In this document: positions 9,241-18,771 of the stretch, piece after piece
How the letters are laid out: every line of letters starts with the position of its first letter
Position numbering within the stretch: position 1 is the first letter of the stretch
Assembly (NCBI RefSeq): GCF_001656295.1
Contig: NZ_LXHE01000002.1
Span: 434,001-498,000, forward strand
Length of the DNA: 64,000 nucleotides
Direction: 5' to 3'
From: Moraxella catarrhalis
GTDB lineage: Bacteria > Pseudomonadota > Gammaproteobacteria > Pseudomonadales > Moraxellaceae
The notes under the pieces: generated by a model
Seen by the model: the letters and a program-made list of their open reading frames with translations, nothing else
What the model was told of the DNA's origin: nothing
Database searches by the model: none
Program-made: the position numbers and the translations under genes

Positions 9241-10957
9241 ACCATTTAAGCTTCATGAACTCATCAGTACCCAAATCTGGGTATGGATCTTGGCTTGGCT
9301 GTTGGGACTTGTGACTGTTTGGTCGGTCTTGGGATTATCGATGGTTTCAGGATGGTTTGTGACCATGTCAGCCGTAGCAGGCTTAGTTGCAGTAGGCACT
9401 CATACGTTTAACTATATGATGCCGGCAGCCATCATACGTACCTTTGCCATTGCGCGCACCTTATCTCGCTATGGTGACTTGATGGTATCGCATCATGCTG
9501 TCTTTGGGCTTTTAAAGGATTTGCGCGTTAGATTTTTTGGTGCTTGGGCAAATTTAGATTATAAAGCTCGCAATCTTCAAGGGCAATCTAGCAGCCAAAA
9601 AATGCATCGCCTTGTCAAAGACATTGATGTTTTGGATGAATTTGTTTTACGCTTTATATCGCCTTGGATTATGGCAATCGGTGCAGTACTTTTGGTGGCT
9701 GGCGTGACGCTATTGCTGTTGCCCAGAGCATGGTTTGGGCTATTACCGATTGGCTTGGCGATATTGATTGCTGCTTTGGTGGTATATCGCGGCATTGATT
9801 TGGCGCATCGTGAGAGCGCGCTACTTGAAACTCGTAAATCCAAGCTGCTAGACACCTTGCCTGCGCTGACATCTTTGCTGATTTGGCATCGCTGGGAGGC
9901 GCACATACATCAGCTGAGTGATTTGGATGCTCAGCAGACCAAAATTACCCTGTCATCACATCGTCTGCGCCGAATCGGTATCTTGGGAGTGCAAGTAGCG
10001 CTGGCACTGGCGGCGGTGCTGCTACTTTGGGGTATGGGAGAGTTTTTTGGACAGGCTGACATCATTGCTTTTAGCGTTCAGACATTGAATGATTATCCGA
10101 TGATGAGTTCAGCAGTGGCGCTGGCGGTATTTTTAGGTTTGATGGGGCTGGGTGAATTTATCCAAAACTTAATTGCTGAGCCATTGGCTTTGGGGCGCAG
10201 TCAGGTCGCTAAGCAGCGACTGAACGAGATGCTTGGTAGCCAAAGTGATACCCCTAAAGTCAATCTTGATCAGATTGTTAATCAGTATGACAATTTGACT
10301 TTACAGCTTGATCATGCCGTTGTGAGAGCGCCAAAAGCCATCATCAGCGCTCACATTCATCATGCTAAGATCAGCTCTGATACACCTTGCTTGATTGTGG
10401 GTCCTTCAGGTTCTGGCAAATCCACTTTACTGCATACGCTTGCCCAAGAACATGATCTGATCTCAGGCGATATTTGGTTGTGTACTAACGCCAAGCGCTA
10501 TCCTTGGCAGTCAGTCGATTTTGGTCAATCGCTTGGATTCTTGGGGCAGGTAGTTGATATTTTTGATCAAACGCTTGCGGATAATCTGCGCTTAGGTAAG
10601 TCAAATGCGACTGATGATGAGCTTATAGCGGTTCTTAAGAAGGTCAATTTATTAACTTGGCTAAATAATCAGCCTAAAGGTCTGGCAACTCGTCTTGGAG
10701 AATATGGTATGGCTGTGTCGGGCGGGCAGGCGCGGCGTATCGCCTTGGCTCGGCTTTTATTAACTCCAAAAGCGGTCATGATGCTAGATGAGCCTTTTGC
10801 AGGCTTGGATCCAGATACACGCCACAATGTATGGTCAAGTCTAATTGATGCCCAAAAATCTGGTGATATTGGCTTATTATTAATTTGTACCCACCAGCTA
10901 TGGCAACAGATGGGTGAAGTTCAGGTCATCAAAATCGAGGGTGAGGGTCAAGTTTAA
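9227..10957 (+). CDS. cydC: CydDC thiol exporter, subunit CydC (ABC transporter)
   Basis: The partner of CydD. I start at ATG 9227, six bases after the GGGAG ribosome binding site inside cydD; an adjacent ATG at 9224 is too close to it. The membrane domain carries the CydC-like 'LSMVSGWFVTMSAVAGL' and 'AIARTLSRYGDLMVSH'. The ATPase has Walker A 'GPSGSGKST', signature 'VSGGQARRIALARLL' and Walker B 'AVMMLDEPFAGLD'. The product is 576 aa. The gene ends only 4 bp from the convergent glycosyltransferase gene, with no room for a separate terminator. Confidence 0.92.
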   Translation: MKPNKPFKLHELISTQIWVWILAWLLGLVTVWSVLGLSMVSGWFVTMSAVAGLVAVGTHTFNYMMPAAIIRTFAIARTLSRYGDLMVSHHAVFGLLKDLRVRFFGAWANLDYKARNLQGQSSSQKMHRLVKDIDVLDEFVLRFISPWIMAIGAVLLVAGVTLLLLPRAWFGLLPIGLAILIAALVVYRGIDLAHRESALLETRKSKLLDTLPALTSLLIWHRWEAHIHQLSDLDAQQTKITLSSHRLRRIGILGVQVALALAAVLLLWGMGEFFGQADIIAFSVQTLNDYPMMSSAVALAVFLGLMGLGEFIQNLIAEPLALGRSQVAKQRLNEMLGSQSDTPKVNLDQIVNQYDNLTLQLDHAVVRAPKAIISAHIHHAKISSDTPCLIVGPSGSGKSTLLHTLAQEHDLISGDIWLCTNAKRYPWQSVDFGQSLGFLGQVVDIFDQTLADNLRLGKSNATDDELIAVLKKVNLLTWLNNQPKGLATRLGEYGMAVSGGQARRIALARLLLTPKAVMMLDEPFAGLDPDTRHNVWSSLIDAQKSGDIGLLLICTHQLWQQMGEVQVIKIEGEGQV

Positions 10958-10961
10958 TTTA

Positions 10962-12122
10962 TCACTCTGTGCTTTGATTGACTAAGTCTTGATAAACTTG
11001 AATCGTATTAACGACCATGTCATCAATTTCGTAAGCGTGCGTCATAGCGGGCGGGATTGGGTTTGATAATAAAAACTTAACACTTTTGCACAGCATGATC
11101 GCGGTTTGTTCTTTGACCAGTCCTTGGGGATATAGGTCTCCCAAGATATCAGCAAAAGCACCTTTTGCCCAACCAATCACGGGCGTCCCCAAGTGAATGG
11201 CTTGAAGCGATGTCATGCCAATGCTCTCAGGCCGATTAGCAAGCGATAATACGATATTGGCTGACGACAGCCATTCACGCATGTCGGGCGGATTTTTACC
11301 GATAAAAGAGACCCGATCTTGTAAGCCCAAAGTATGCAGGCGTTGGACAAAATCCTCATAAAACACACACTGATGAATGCGTGCTGTGGGGTCGTCATCC
11401 ATGATAATTGCGTGAATTTTTGGAAATTTTTCTTGTAAATTTCCTAAAATATCGATCAGCCATTCTTGACCGTATTCTGGACCGATCGGTGTTGGAAAAA
11501 CCAACCATTTTTTGTGTTCAAGCTCAGGAAATTGAGCAAAGGTTTGATGCAGCCAATGCACGGATGAGTGATGGCGATACGGATATTTTCGGACATCTAC
11601 CCCACGCGGCACACAAATAATATCAGGCAACTTGATGGATTTATCGATTTTTTCTGGTTTTATTTTTTCAAAAATTTTATTAAAATGTTTATCAATACTT
11701 CTAGATGCGCTGATCAGCAAATCGGCATTAAACAGTGCTTTTGAATAAGAATTTAAAGGATAAAACCCATATAAGCTTGAAATAATTTTGGGTCTTTTGT
11801 CGTTTGCAAAAGGGCGCAGCGCCCAATACAGCACCCAAGCAGGCGTGCGAGAATGCACATGAATGATGTCGGGCTGATGTTTTTCAATGATCCGCCGAAG
11901 CGTGAAGGTATGCATGAGTGCCCACCAGCTTTTTTTGGGCATGGGCAGACGGTAATATGTTGCGCCATCACGCACAAGACGCACAATAAGCTTGCTGTCG
12001 GTTGGTGCGCTGCCGATGATGATAGACTCATGACCAGCTTTGATGAGCGCATGCGAAATGGGATAAATGCCACGCTCAGACTCATCATGCCTAAGCGAAG
12101 ATGACAGTTGAAGAACTTTCAT
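10962..12122 (-). CDS. Glycosyltransferase, GT4 type
   Basis: A 386-aa protein with the GT-B fold: an N-terminal Rossmann half ('GHESIIIGSAP', 'IIHVHSRTPAWVLYWALRPF') and a C-terminal half with 'GLQDRVSFIGKNPPDMREWLSSANIVLSLANRPESIGMTSLQAIHLG', which is the donor-binding E-x7-E-type region. It resembles sugar transferases of lipooligosaccharide or glycan synthesis, but substrate and acceptor cannot be read from sequence. It lies 18 bp downstream of bcp on the same strand and probably shares its transcript. No signal peptide; likely cytoplasmic or membrane-peripheral. Confidence 0.8.
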   Translation of the reverse strand: MKVLQLSSSLRHDESERGIYPISHALIKAGHESIIIGSAPTDSKLIVRLVRDGATYYRLPMPKKSWWALMHTFTLRRIIEKHQPDIIHVHSRTPAWVLYWALRPFANDKRPKIISSLYGFYPLNSYSKALFNADLLISASRSIDKHFNKIFEKIKPEKIDKSIKLPDIICVPRGVDVRKYPYRHHSSVHWLHQTFAQFPELEHKKWLVFPTPIGPEYGQEWLIDILGNLQEKFPKIHAIIMDDDPTARIHQCVFYEDFVQRLHTLGLQDRVSFIGKNPPDMREWLSSANIVLSLANRPESIGMTSLQAIHLGTPVIGWAKGAFADILGDLYPQGLVKEQTAIMLCKSVKFLLSNPIPPAMTHAYEIDDMVVNTIQVYQDLVNQSTE

Positions 12123-12140
12123 ACACTGATCATCTGATGT

Positions 12141-12641
12141 TCAACTGGTTTTATTTTCAAGAAAATCTAAAATTTTTGCAACATGCTCTTTGGCTTTCAC
12201 ATTACGGAAACTGCCAATCATCTCACCGTTTTTGTTATACACAAAGGTAGAGCGCACCACGCCAAGATGGGTTTTACCATACATCTTTTTTTCTTTGATG
12301 ACATCATAGTGTTGGCACAGTTTTTCGTCGGTATCACTAATCAAATCAATGGACAAAGCTTTTTTATTGATAAAATTTTGATGAGATTTGACGCCATCTC
12401 GTGATACGCCAAGAATGTAAAATCCTAAGGATTCAAGCTTAGCTTTGTGTTCGCTAAAATCTATCGCCTGAATGGAACAGCCTTGCGTGTTATCTTTGGG
12501 ATAAAAATACAAAATCAGACCTTGATCGCTTTGTCTGAGTAGTTGATCAAGCTGCACCGAAGTGGCTTCTTGGGTATCAGCTGCCACCATGGTTAACTCA
12601 AAACTTGGTAGCACGATGGTTTCGTTAGAATTTTGTAGCAT
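12141..12641 (-). CDS. bcp: Thioredoxin-dependent peroxiredoxin, Bcp/PrxQ type
   Basis: Reduces hydrogen peroxide and organic peroxides. The peroxidatic cysteine is Cys55 in 'YFYPKDNTQGCSIQAIDF'. In E. coli Bcp a resolving cysteine lies five residues later; here that position is Ile60, so this is a 1-Cys-like or alternatively resolved version. The other Cys, in 'EKLCQHYDV', aligns with a Cys that E. coli Bcp also has. The length of 166 aa is slightly long because of the N-terminus. GAGAT precedes the ATG. Confidence 0.87.
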   Translation of the reverse strand: MLQNSNETIVLPSFELTMVAADTQEATSVQLDQLLRQSDQGLILYFYPKDNTQGCSIQAIDFSEHKAKLESLGFYILGVSRDGVKSHQNFINKKALSIDLISDTDEKLCQHYDVIKEKKMYGKTHLGVVRSTFVYNKNGEMIGSFRNVKAKEHVAKILDFLENKTS

Positions 12642-12685
12642 TGGTATCTCGTTGTCATTTTAATCATAACAGTTAAACGATGTAT

Positions 12686-12694
12686 ATTTTAGCA
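12686..12694 (-). promoter_or_regulatory. Extended -10 promoter of bcp
   Basis: The minus strand reads TGCTAAAAT, 45 nt before the bcp ATG. Confidence 0.5.
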
Positions 12695-12909
12695 AAATTT
12701 ACCCATGAAAGAACATTTTTATTCATCATAATTGCTTAGTAATCATCAATTCTTTCCAAACTGCATCAATTTGCAAATTTTTGTTTGGCATCAAAATGAC
12801 TTTGCGGTAAAATTACAATTTTTTATTTTAATTACAGGCAATTACTTTGCTATTTCGTTCGCTGACCGCTTTTGAATTAAGACTTTAGCGATTATTATTT
12901 GGATAGAAT

Positions 12910-14223
12910 ATGTCTTTATCATCATATTTAAAAATTAATGAGCGTGGCTCATCCGTGCGTCAAGAAATTATTGCTGGCTTGACGACTTTTTTGGCGATGG
13001 TGTATTCGGTCATCGTTGTGCCAAATATGTTATCAGCAGCTGGATTTCCTGCTGAATCGGTTTTTATCGCAACATGCTTGGTGGCGGGTCTTGGTTCAAT
13101 ATTAATCGGACTTTGGGCAAATGTACCGATGGCGATTGGCTGTGCGATTTCTTTGACGGCGTTCACTGCTTTTAGCTTGGTGCTTGGGCAAGGTGTGAGC
13201 ATTCCTGTGACACTGGGTGCGATTTTTTTGATGGGTGTGGTTTTTACCCTAATTTCGGTGACGGGCGTGCGTGCGTGGATTTTACGCAATTTACCTGAAT
13301 CGATTGCGCATGGCGCAGGCATTGGTATTGGACTATTTTTACTACTGATTGCTGCCAATGGCGTGGGTTTGGTCATCAAAAATGACGCAGGCTTGCCTGT
13401 GACGATGGGTGAGTTTATGTCGTTGCCTGTGATTTTATCCTTGGTGGGGCTGGCGGCGATTATTGGTCTTGAGCGATTACGCATTAAGGGCAGTATCTTA
13501 TGGGTGATTATTACCATTACGATAATTGGGCTACTTTTTGATCCTACAGTGAAGTCAGATGGTGTTATTTTAAAAGTACCAAGCTTTGGCGCGGATTCTT
13601 TATTTATGCAAATGGATGTCATGGGCGCACTCAATGCCGCGATTTTGCCAGTGGTGTTTGCCTTGGTGATGACGGCAATTTTTGATGCGACAGGCACCAT
13701 TCGCGCTGTGGCAGGTCAGGCTAATCTACTGGATAAAGATGGTCAAATCATCAATGGTGGTCGTGCTTTGACATCAGATTCGGTCAGTAGCGTGTTTTCG
13801 GGTATTTTTGGGACAGCACCTGCTGCGGTGTATATCGAATCTGCTGCTGGTACGGCAGTGGGCGGTAAGACAGGTTTGACAGCGATTGTGGTTGGTGTGC
13901 TGTTTTTATTGATGCTATTTTTTCAGCCATTGGCATTTTTGGTACCAAGCTATGCTACTGCACCTGCACTCATGTATGTCGGTCTTTTGATGCTAAGCAA
14001 TGTCTCAAAACTTGATTTTGAAGATTTTGTCGGAGCAATGAGCGGTTTAATTTGTGCCGTATTTATTGTTTTGACTGCCAATATTGTCACAGGAATTATG
14101 CTTGGTTTTGGTGCATTGGTGCTTGGACGGGTGATTTCTGGTGAATTTAATAAGCTTAATATTGGCACTGTGATTATCGCTGTCGTTCTTGTCGCATTTT
14201 ATGCGCTCGGCTATGCCATTTGA
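12910..14223 (+). CDS. NCS2-family purine permease (AzgA/AdeP-like)
   Basis: A 437-aa inner-membrane transporter with about 12-14 hydrophobic segments. It belongs to the adenine/guanine/hypoxanthine branch: '[26 protein letters not shown]' near the start, '[19 protein letters not shown]' with the conserved FDxxGT, and '[32 protein letters not shown]'. Such proteins import purine bases by proton symport; the exact base is not determinable. The ATG at 12910 follows GGATAGAAT. A 246-codon antisense open frame over this gene is a codon-bias shadow. It shares a bidirectional terminator with the converging tetR gene. Confidence 0.88.
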   Translation: MSLSSYLKINERGSSVRQEIIAGLTTFLAMVYSVIVVPNMLSAAGFPAESVFIATCLVAGLGSILIGLWANVPMAIGCAISLTAFTAFSLVLGQGVSIPVTLGAIFLMGVVFTLISVTGVRAWILRNLPESIAHGAGIGIGLFLLLIAANGVGLVIKNDAGLPVTMGEFMSLPVILSLVGLAAIIGLERLRIKGSILWVIITITIIGLLFDPTVKSDGVILKVPSFGADSLFMQMDVMGALNAAILPVVFALVMTAIFDATGTIRAVAGQANLLDKDGQIINGGRALTSDSVSSVFSGIFGTAPAAVYIESAAGTAVGGKTGLTAIVVGVLFLLMLFFQPLAFLVPSYATAPALMYVGLLMLSNVSKLDFEDFVGAMSGLICAVFIVLTANIVTGIMLGFGALVLGRVISGEFNKLNIGTVIIAVVLVAFYALGYAI

Positions 14224-14241
14224 TACTAAGCGCCTAAATAA

Positions 14242-14269
14242 AACCCTGTCAAAGTTGGCAGGGTTTTTT
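14242..14269. terminator. Terminator shared by the purine permease and tetR genes
   Basis: AACCCTG and CAGGGTT arms, extended by two further pairs, are followed by T6 on the plus strand and by A/T-rich sequence on the minus strand. Confidence 0.8.
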
Positions 14270-14283
14270 GTGCTAGTTTTGTG

Positions 14284-14871
14284 CTAAATCAGACTGGCTA
14301 AGTTCTCATAAATCTCCTGCTGTTTGGTTTGGTCGGATTTTAGCCCACTGTCAAGCTGAGCACCTTCGATGGCATAGCGCACCACTTGATACTGTGCATG
14401 GCTGTCAGTGGCGGCGAACTGCTTTTGTTTTTGAGCCATCCAGTTTTGCCATATCTCAAACATGATGGCATCAGCATGAATGGCTTTTAAAAGCCCAGAC
14501 CAGTTACTATTCAATCCAATCTCAGGATTTTGAAAAATCACTTGTAAATATGCTTTGGTAAACCGCCCCTGGACATCACCCAGTTCATCAGTGATGGATA
14601 AAATTGCGGTATTGAGCTGAGCGATATAAAGACCCACCACAGCATTTAACAGCTCTTCTTTGTTTTTAAAATGATGAAACAGCCCACCTTTACTGGTACC
14701 TGCAGCGTCTGCAACTTTTTGCATGGATAAATTCACCACGCCGTCACTGACCATCAAATGCTTGGCCGCCATGATTAACCCATGTTTAAGCTCCTCTGGT
14801 TTATTTTTTCGTTTGGCGCTGGATGCGTCAGCGTGAAGATTGCTTTCACTGGCAAATAAAGTGTCATTCAT
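14284..14871 (-). CDS. TetR/AcrR-family transcriptional regulator
   Basis: A 195-aa regulator. The N-terminal helix-turn-helix is at about residues 45-75 ('LSMQKVADAAGTSKGGLFHHFKNKEELLNAVV'), with the typical TSKGGLFHHF recognition region. The C-terminal ligand domain is not assignable. It diverges from gpmI, and the shared upstream region carries two palindromes (14911-14929 and 14935-14948) that are the obvious candidates for its own operator. No transporter or enzyme target is adjacent apart from the convergent purine permease. Confidence 0.88.
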   Translation of the reverse strand: MNDTLFASESNLHADASSAKRKNKPEELKHGLIMAAKHLMVSDGVVNLSMQKVADAAGTSKGGLFHHFKNKEELLNAVVGLYIAQLNTAILSITDELGDVQGRFTKAYLQVIFQNPEIGLNSNWSGLLKAIHADAIMFEIWQNWMAQKQKQFAATDSHAQYQVVRYAIEGAQLDSGLKSDQTKQQEIYENLASLI

Positions 14872-14910
14872 ATAATAAATTATCCTAAACTAAAAAATGA
14901 TTGACAAAAC

Positions 14911-14948
14911 TTATCTTTGATAAAGATAAATAAAACCAACTGGTCGGT
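14911..14948. promoter_or_regulatory. Candidate TetR operator pair upstream of tetR
   Basis: TTATCTTT-GAT-AAAGATAA (14911-14929) is a perfect 8-3-8 palindrome. ACCAAC-TG-GTCGGT (14935-14948) is a near-perfect 6-2-6 palindrome of the kind bound by TetR-family dimers. A TTGACA at 14901-14906 on the plus strand lies just beside the first palindrome. Confidence 0.5.
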
Positions 14949-15041
14949 ATTTTATAAAACTCTATGAGAATTTGCAAGAAAAGATGCAGCGCTAGGATGA
15001 ATTTTATTTCTCAGCGGTTAAGCATGATTTGCCAAAAATTA

Positions 15042-15050
15042 TGCTACAAT
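15042..15050 (+). promoter_or_regulatory. Extended -10 promoter of gpmI
   Basis: TGCTACAAT lies 35 nt before the gpmI ATG. The -35 position has no TTGACA-like sequence. Confidence 0.5.
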
Positions 15051-15085
15051 ACGATGTATTTTTATCAGTTTATTTGGAGCTTACG

Positions 15086-16648
15086 ATGTCAAATCAGAAA
15101 AAAATTCCCCATGTATTGATGATTTTAGATGGTATTGGCCATCGTGAAGAGACCAAAGATAATGCCGTCGCGGCAGCCAATACACCAAACTTAGATGCTT
15201 TGCTTGCCAGCTGTCCCAATGGACTGATTTCTGGTTCTGGCATGGATGTGGGATTGCCAGATGGTCAGTTTGGTAACTCTGAAGTGGGGCATATGAATCT
15301 GGGGGCGGGTCGTATTTTGTTCCAAGATTCAACTCGAATTATGAATGAGATTGAGTCAGGGGAATTTTTTAATAATTCGGCATTGACGAATGCTGTTCAA
15401 GCCACGCTTAACAATGAAGGCGCAGTGCATATTTTAGGGCTTTTGTCTGATGGCGGTGTGCACGCGCATATTGATCATATCAAGGCAGCGGCTAAGCTTG
15501 CTTTATCTCAAGGGGCGATGCAAGTGTTTGTGCATGCGTTTTTGGATGGTCGTGATACACCGCCACAGTCTGCCAAAGGCTATGTTACTGATATTGAAGA
15601 TTATTTTACTCAGCTTAATCAAGAATTTGAAGGTAATGTTAAAATTGCCAGCATCATCGGTCGATTTTATGCCATGGATCGTGATAAGCGTTGGGATCGT
15701 GTGGAATCTTGTTATGAGCTATTAACCGAAGGCAAATCGGTCAGAACAGCAGATAATGCACTAGATGCAATCGAGCAAGCATATGCTGCAGGGGAGACGG
15801 ATGAATTTATCGCTGCAACTTTCATCGAAGAAGATGGTATTATTTGTGATAATGATGGCGTGATTTTTATGAATTTCCGTGCTGACCGTGCACGAGAAAT
15901 CAGCTTGGCTTTTTTGGATGCTAATTTTGATGGCTTTGATCGTCATATTGTGCCTGAGTTATCGGCATTTGTTATGCTGACCAAATATTCAGATGAGCTT
16001 GAAAATAATCCAAAAACCGACATCGCCTATCATCCAACAAGTCTGGCAAATACGCTGGGTGAATATTTGCAAAATTTGGGCAAAACTCAACTTAGAATTG
16101 CCGAAACCGAAAAATACGCACATGTAACCTTTTTCTTTAGCGGTGGTCGTGAAGATCTGTACAACGGCGAAGATCGCATTTTGATTAATAGTCCTGATGT
16201 GAAAACATACGACCTAAAGCCTGAAATGAGTGCCTTTGAGGTCACCGAAAAATTAAATGATGCGATTGACTCGGGCAAATATGATGTATTGATTGTCAAT
16301 TATGCCAATGGCGATATGGTGGGGCATTCGGGGGTATTTGAGGCGGCAGTTAAGGCAGTAGAGGCGGTGGATCAGTGCATAGGCGAGGTGGTCAAGCATG
16401 TTCGTGCCGCTGACGGTCATTTATTAATCACCGCTGATCATGGCAACTGTGAGCAGATGCAAGACTACCAAAGTGGTCAGGTACACACGCAGCATACCAC
16501 AGAACTTGTACCTTTTATCTATATTGGTGATAAAAAAGCGACTGTGCGTCGTGGCGGCAAGCTGTGCGATGTGTCACCAACACTGTTGGATCTGATGGGG
16601 TTAGATAAGCCAAATCAGATGACTGGAGAGAGTTTATTGGTTTTTTGA
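15086..16648 (+). CDS. gpmI: 2,3-bisphosphoglycerate-independent phosphoglycerate mutase
   Basis: Interconverts 3- and 2-phosphoglycerate in glycolysis using two Mn ions. It is an alkaline-phosphatase-superfamily enzyme: metal-binding Asp15 in 'MILDGIGHRE', and the phosphorylated Ser65 in 'GQFGNSEVGHMNLGAGR'. 'HAFLDGRDTPP' (substrate), 'FMNFRADRARE' and 'ITADHGNCEQM' with 'HTQHTTELVPF' complete the active site. The start is ATG 15086 after TTTGGAG, giving 520 aa; the TTG/ATG extension upstream is spurious. ctpA follows after 24 bp. Confidence 0.95.
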   Translation: MSNQKKIPHVLMILDGIGHREETKDNAVAAANTPNLDALLASCPNGLISGSGMDVGLPDGQFGNSEVGHMNLGAGRILFQDSTRIMNEIESGEFFNNSALTNAVQATLNNEGAVHILGLLSDGGVHAHIDHIKAAAKLALSQGAMQVFVHAFLDGRDTPPQSAKGYVTDIEDYFTQLNQEFEGNVKIASIIGRFYAMDRDKRWDRVESCYELLTEGKSVRTADNALDAIEQAYAAGETDEFIAATFIEEDGIICDNDGVIFMNFRADRAREISLAFLDANFDGFDRHIVPELSAFVMLTKYSDELENNPKTDIAYHPTSLANTLGEYLQNLGKTQLRIAETEKYAHVTFFFSGGREDLYNGEDRILINSPDVKTYDLKPEMSAFEVTEKLNDAIDSGKYDVLIVNYANGDMVGHSGVFEAAVKAVEAVDQCIGEVVKHVRAADGHLLITADHGNCEQMQDYQSGQVHTQHTTELVPFIYIGDKKATVRRGGKLCDVSPTLLDLMGLDKPNQMTGESLLVF

Positions 16649-16672
16649 GCAATTAGATAAAGAAGGTTTGGT

Positions 16673-17938
16673 ATGCGATTTTCGGCAGTAATAACGACTT
16701 TATTAATTGGTGTGATGGGCTATGCGAGTGCATTTGCCAATCAACAGGCTTTTGATGCTCAAGCAGATGTAGACGATCTGATGATGGATACGCCTGCCTT
16801 GGATGCTTTGGATGTAGCACCAAATCATTTGTACGGTATTGACGGTTTGCACTCTGGGCGAGTGCCTTTGAATACCATCAGTCCCACCACGCTCAAAACT
16901 TTTGTGCAGGTAGTTGATTTGATGCGTCGTGAATACATTGAGCCTGTAGATGATGAGATGTTATTTTATCATGCCATTCATGGGATGCTAAATCGTGTGG
17001 ATCGCAATGCTGAGTTTCTTGATGCGACTGCCTTTGCCAATCTTAGCTCATTTACCACAGGTAATGTGGCAGGCGTGGGTCTAAAGGCAGTTTGGAAAAG
17101 CCAAGATGCACATTGGGTGGTGACTGAAGTGACTGCCGATAGCCCTGCCAAAACTGCAGGTATTAATGTTGGCGATTATTTACACCAGATTGGTGATATT
17201 AAACTGAACCAATCCCAAACTGAAAATGACATCATTCAGCTTTTAAGTGGTATTGCAGGCTCAAGCGTTGATATCACTTATTCAAGAGCAGGTCGATCCA
17301 AGCAATCTGCCAATGTCATTCGTAACCAAGTTCAAAAAAGCAGCATTGAAGTTTTTGTTCAAAATGACATTGCTGTCATCAAGCTTCCCGTCTTTCAAAA
17401 TAACACCAGACAAGATATGATTAATCGTCTTGCTTTGATAGAAGGGCAGGTTCGGGGTGTGGTAATCGATTTACGAAACAATCCTGGTGGTGTGCTTGAT
17501 TCAGCCGCTGAAGTGGCCTCTTTATTTATGCGAAAGCAAGTGGTGACCCAAGTCCAAAACCGAAGTGGCATAGAAAGGGTGATAGAAACGCATGGCTCAC
17601 CTGTGCTAGAATCCATGCCAGTGATTATTTTACAAAACCGCTATTCGGCATCAGCAGCTGAAGTGCTTGCAAGCTCACTGCAAACTCATGGGCGTGCGCT
17701 GATCGTCGGTGAGACCAGTTATGGTAAGGGGTCGGTGCAATCGGTGATTCCTTTGGGGAATAATCAAGGGATCAAGATGACTACCGCACACTATCTAACG
17801 CCTGATGGCAAAAAGATCGATAAAATCGGTGTAGTGCCTGATGTGAGTTTTAAACCGCCTTCTAATGACTCACAAGACGATGAATGGTTGCGCTTGAGCC
17901 TAGATTTGATGGAGCAAGCAAAAGCAAATCAAAGCTGA
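16673..17938 (+). CDS. ctpA: Carboxy-terminal processing protease, S41 family
   Basis: A 421-aa periplasmic serine protease. The signal peptide is cleaved near 'ASAFA' (about residue 23). A PDZ domain lies around residues 120-200 ('VTADSPAKTAGINVGDYLHQIG'), and the catalytic core carries the Ser/Lys dyad in 'NRYSASAAEVLASSL' and 'GETSYGKGSVQSV'. 'VVIDLRNNPGGVLDSA' is the conserved strand. Relatives trim C-termini of envelope proteins and degrade cell-wall hydrolases. The gpmI-ctpA pair is common; the envC gene that often lies between them is absent here. The ribosome binding site is AAGAAGG. Confidence 0.92.
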   Translation: MRFSAVITTLLIGVMGYASAFANQQAFDAQADVDDLMMDTPALDALDVAPNHLYGIDGLHSGRVPLNTISPTTLKTFVQVVDLMRREYIEPVDDEMLFYHAIHGMLNRVDRNAEFLDATAFANLSSFTTGNVAGVGLKAVWKSQDAHWVVTEVTADSPAKTAGINVGDYLHQIGDIKLNQSQTENDIIQLLSGIAGSSVDITYSRAGRSKQSANVIRNQVQKSSIEVFVQNDIAVIKLPVFQNNTRQDMINRLALIEGQVRGVVIDLRNNPGGVLDSAAEVASLFMRKQVVTQVQNRSGIERVIETHGSPVLESMPVIILQNRYSASAAEVLASSLQTHGRALIVGETSYGKGSVQSVIPLGNNQGIKMTTAHYLTPDGKKIDKIGVVPDVSFKPPSNDSQDDEWLRLSLDLMEQAKANQS

Positions 17939-17949
17939 TTTAAGGCAAA

Positions 17950-17997
17950 ATCGCAATCAAAAGATCAATGAATTGGCTGTTTTGATTGCGATATTTT
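17950..17997. terminator. Bidirectional terminator between ctpA and the response regulator
   Basis: ATCGCAATCAAAA and TTTTGATTGCGAT are perfect 13-bp arms with a 17-nt loop, then ATTTTTG. Both convergent genes can use it. Confidence 0.8.
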
Positions 17998-18013
17998 TGT
18001 ATTTGATTACTGA

Positions 18014-18655
18014 TTAATGAGCCTGTATCAGCCCATGTCGGATGGCAAGGTGCGTAAGCTTAACATCGCTATCTACACCCAGTTTTTCAAAAATGCGATA
18101 ACGGTAAGTGTTCACTGTTTTGGCGCTCACAAATAGCTGATCGGCGATCTGCTGCGTACTTTGGCAGTTAACGACCATCATGGCAACCTGTTTTTCGCGC
18201 TCAGATAGGGCGTCAAAGGGCGACTCTTTTTGTTCACCAAGCACTGTCTCGGCAAGCTGCTCAGCAACATCATGGCTAAAATAACGCGATCCTGCGTGCA
18301 CTTTTTTAATGGCGCGGATCATCTCATCTAGCGGCGTTCCTTTGGTGATATACCCATTTACGCCAGCTTTTAAAAGCATGGAAGGATATGGCTGAGCTGT
18401 CAAGCTTGAGACAGCAAGCACTTTAATGGTTGGATTAAATTGCTTGATGCGTCGAGTGGCTTCCACACCATCGATATTCGGCATATTAACATCCAATAAA
18501 ACAACATCAGGGCTTAGCGCACGCACCTGCATGACTGCACTATCACCATCAACTGCTTCACCGATGACCTCAATGCTCGGATCATCATCAAGCATCCGAG
18601 TAATGCCCATTCTTACCAAATCATGGTCATCTGCGACCAAAACTTTAATACTCAT
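18014..18655 (-). CDS. GacA/UvrY-like response regulator (NarL/LuxR type)
   Basis: A 213-aa two-component regulator. The receiver domain has the acidic pair in 'VLVADDHD', phospho-acceptor Asp55 in 'VVLLDVNMPNIDG', and the conserved Lys in 'YITKGTPLDEM'. The C-terminal LuxR helix-turn-helix reads 'LSEREKQVAMMVVNCQSTQQIADQLFVSAKTVNTYRYRIFEKLGV'. It resembles GacA, which controls small regulatory RNAs; by name only, since no sensor kinase or uvrC is adjacent. The start is ATG 18655; a TTG one codon earlier is also in frame. Confidence 0.85.
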   Translation of the reverse strand: MSIKVLVADDHDLVRMGITRMLDDDPSIEVIGEAVDGDSAVMQVRALSPDVVLLDVNMPNIDGVEATRRIKQFNPTIKVLAVSSLTAQPYPSMLLKAGVNGYITKGTPLDEMIRAIKKVHAGSRYFSHDVAEQLAETVLGEQKESPFDALSEREKQVAMMVVNCQSTQQIADQLFVSAKTVNTYRYRIFEKLGVDSDVKLTHLAIRHGLIQAH

Positions 18656-18685
18656 CAAACGCCTATACTATTTATTGATAAGAAT

Positions 18686-18694
18686 ATTGTAACA
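18686..18694 (-). promoter_or_regulatory. Extended -10 promoter of the response regulator
   Basis: The minus strand reads TGTTACAAT, 30 nt before the ATG. Confidence 0.45.
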
Positions 18695-18771
18695 AGAATT
18701 TAGGTTCATGTCGCCATTTTATTCAAAAATAATGCATCAATGGGTTTTGGCTGATCGCATCATTTGGGATA

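Noticed and set aside
12960-13700. 246-codon open frame on the minus strand over the purine permease gene
   Set aside because: Low-complexity Lys/Pro/Thr-rich product, no ribosome binding site, and fully antisense to a strong NCS2 permease; it is a codon-bias shadow.
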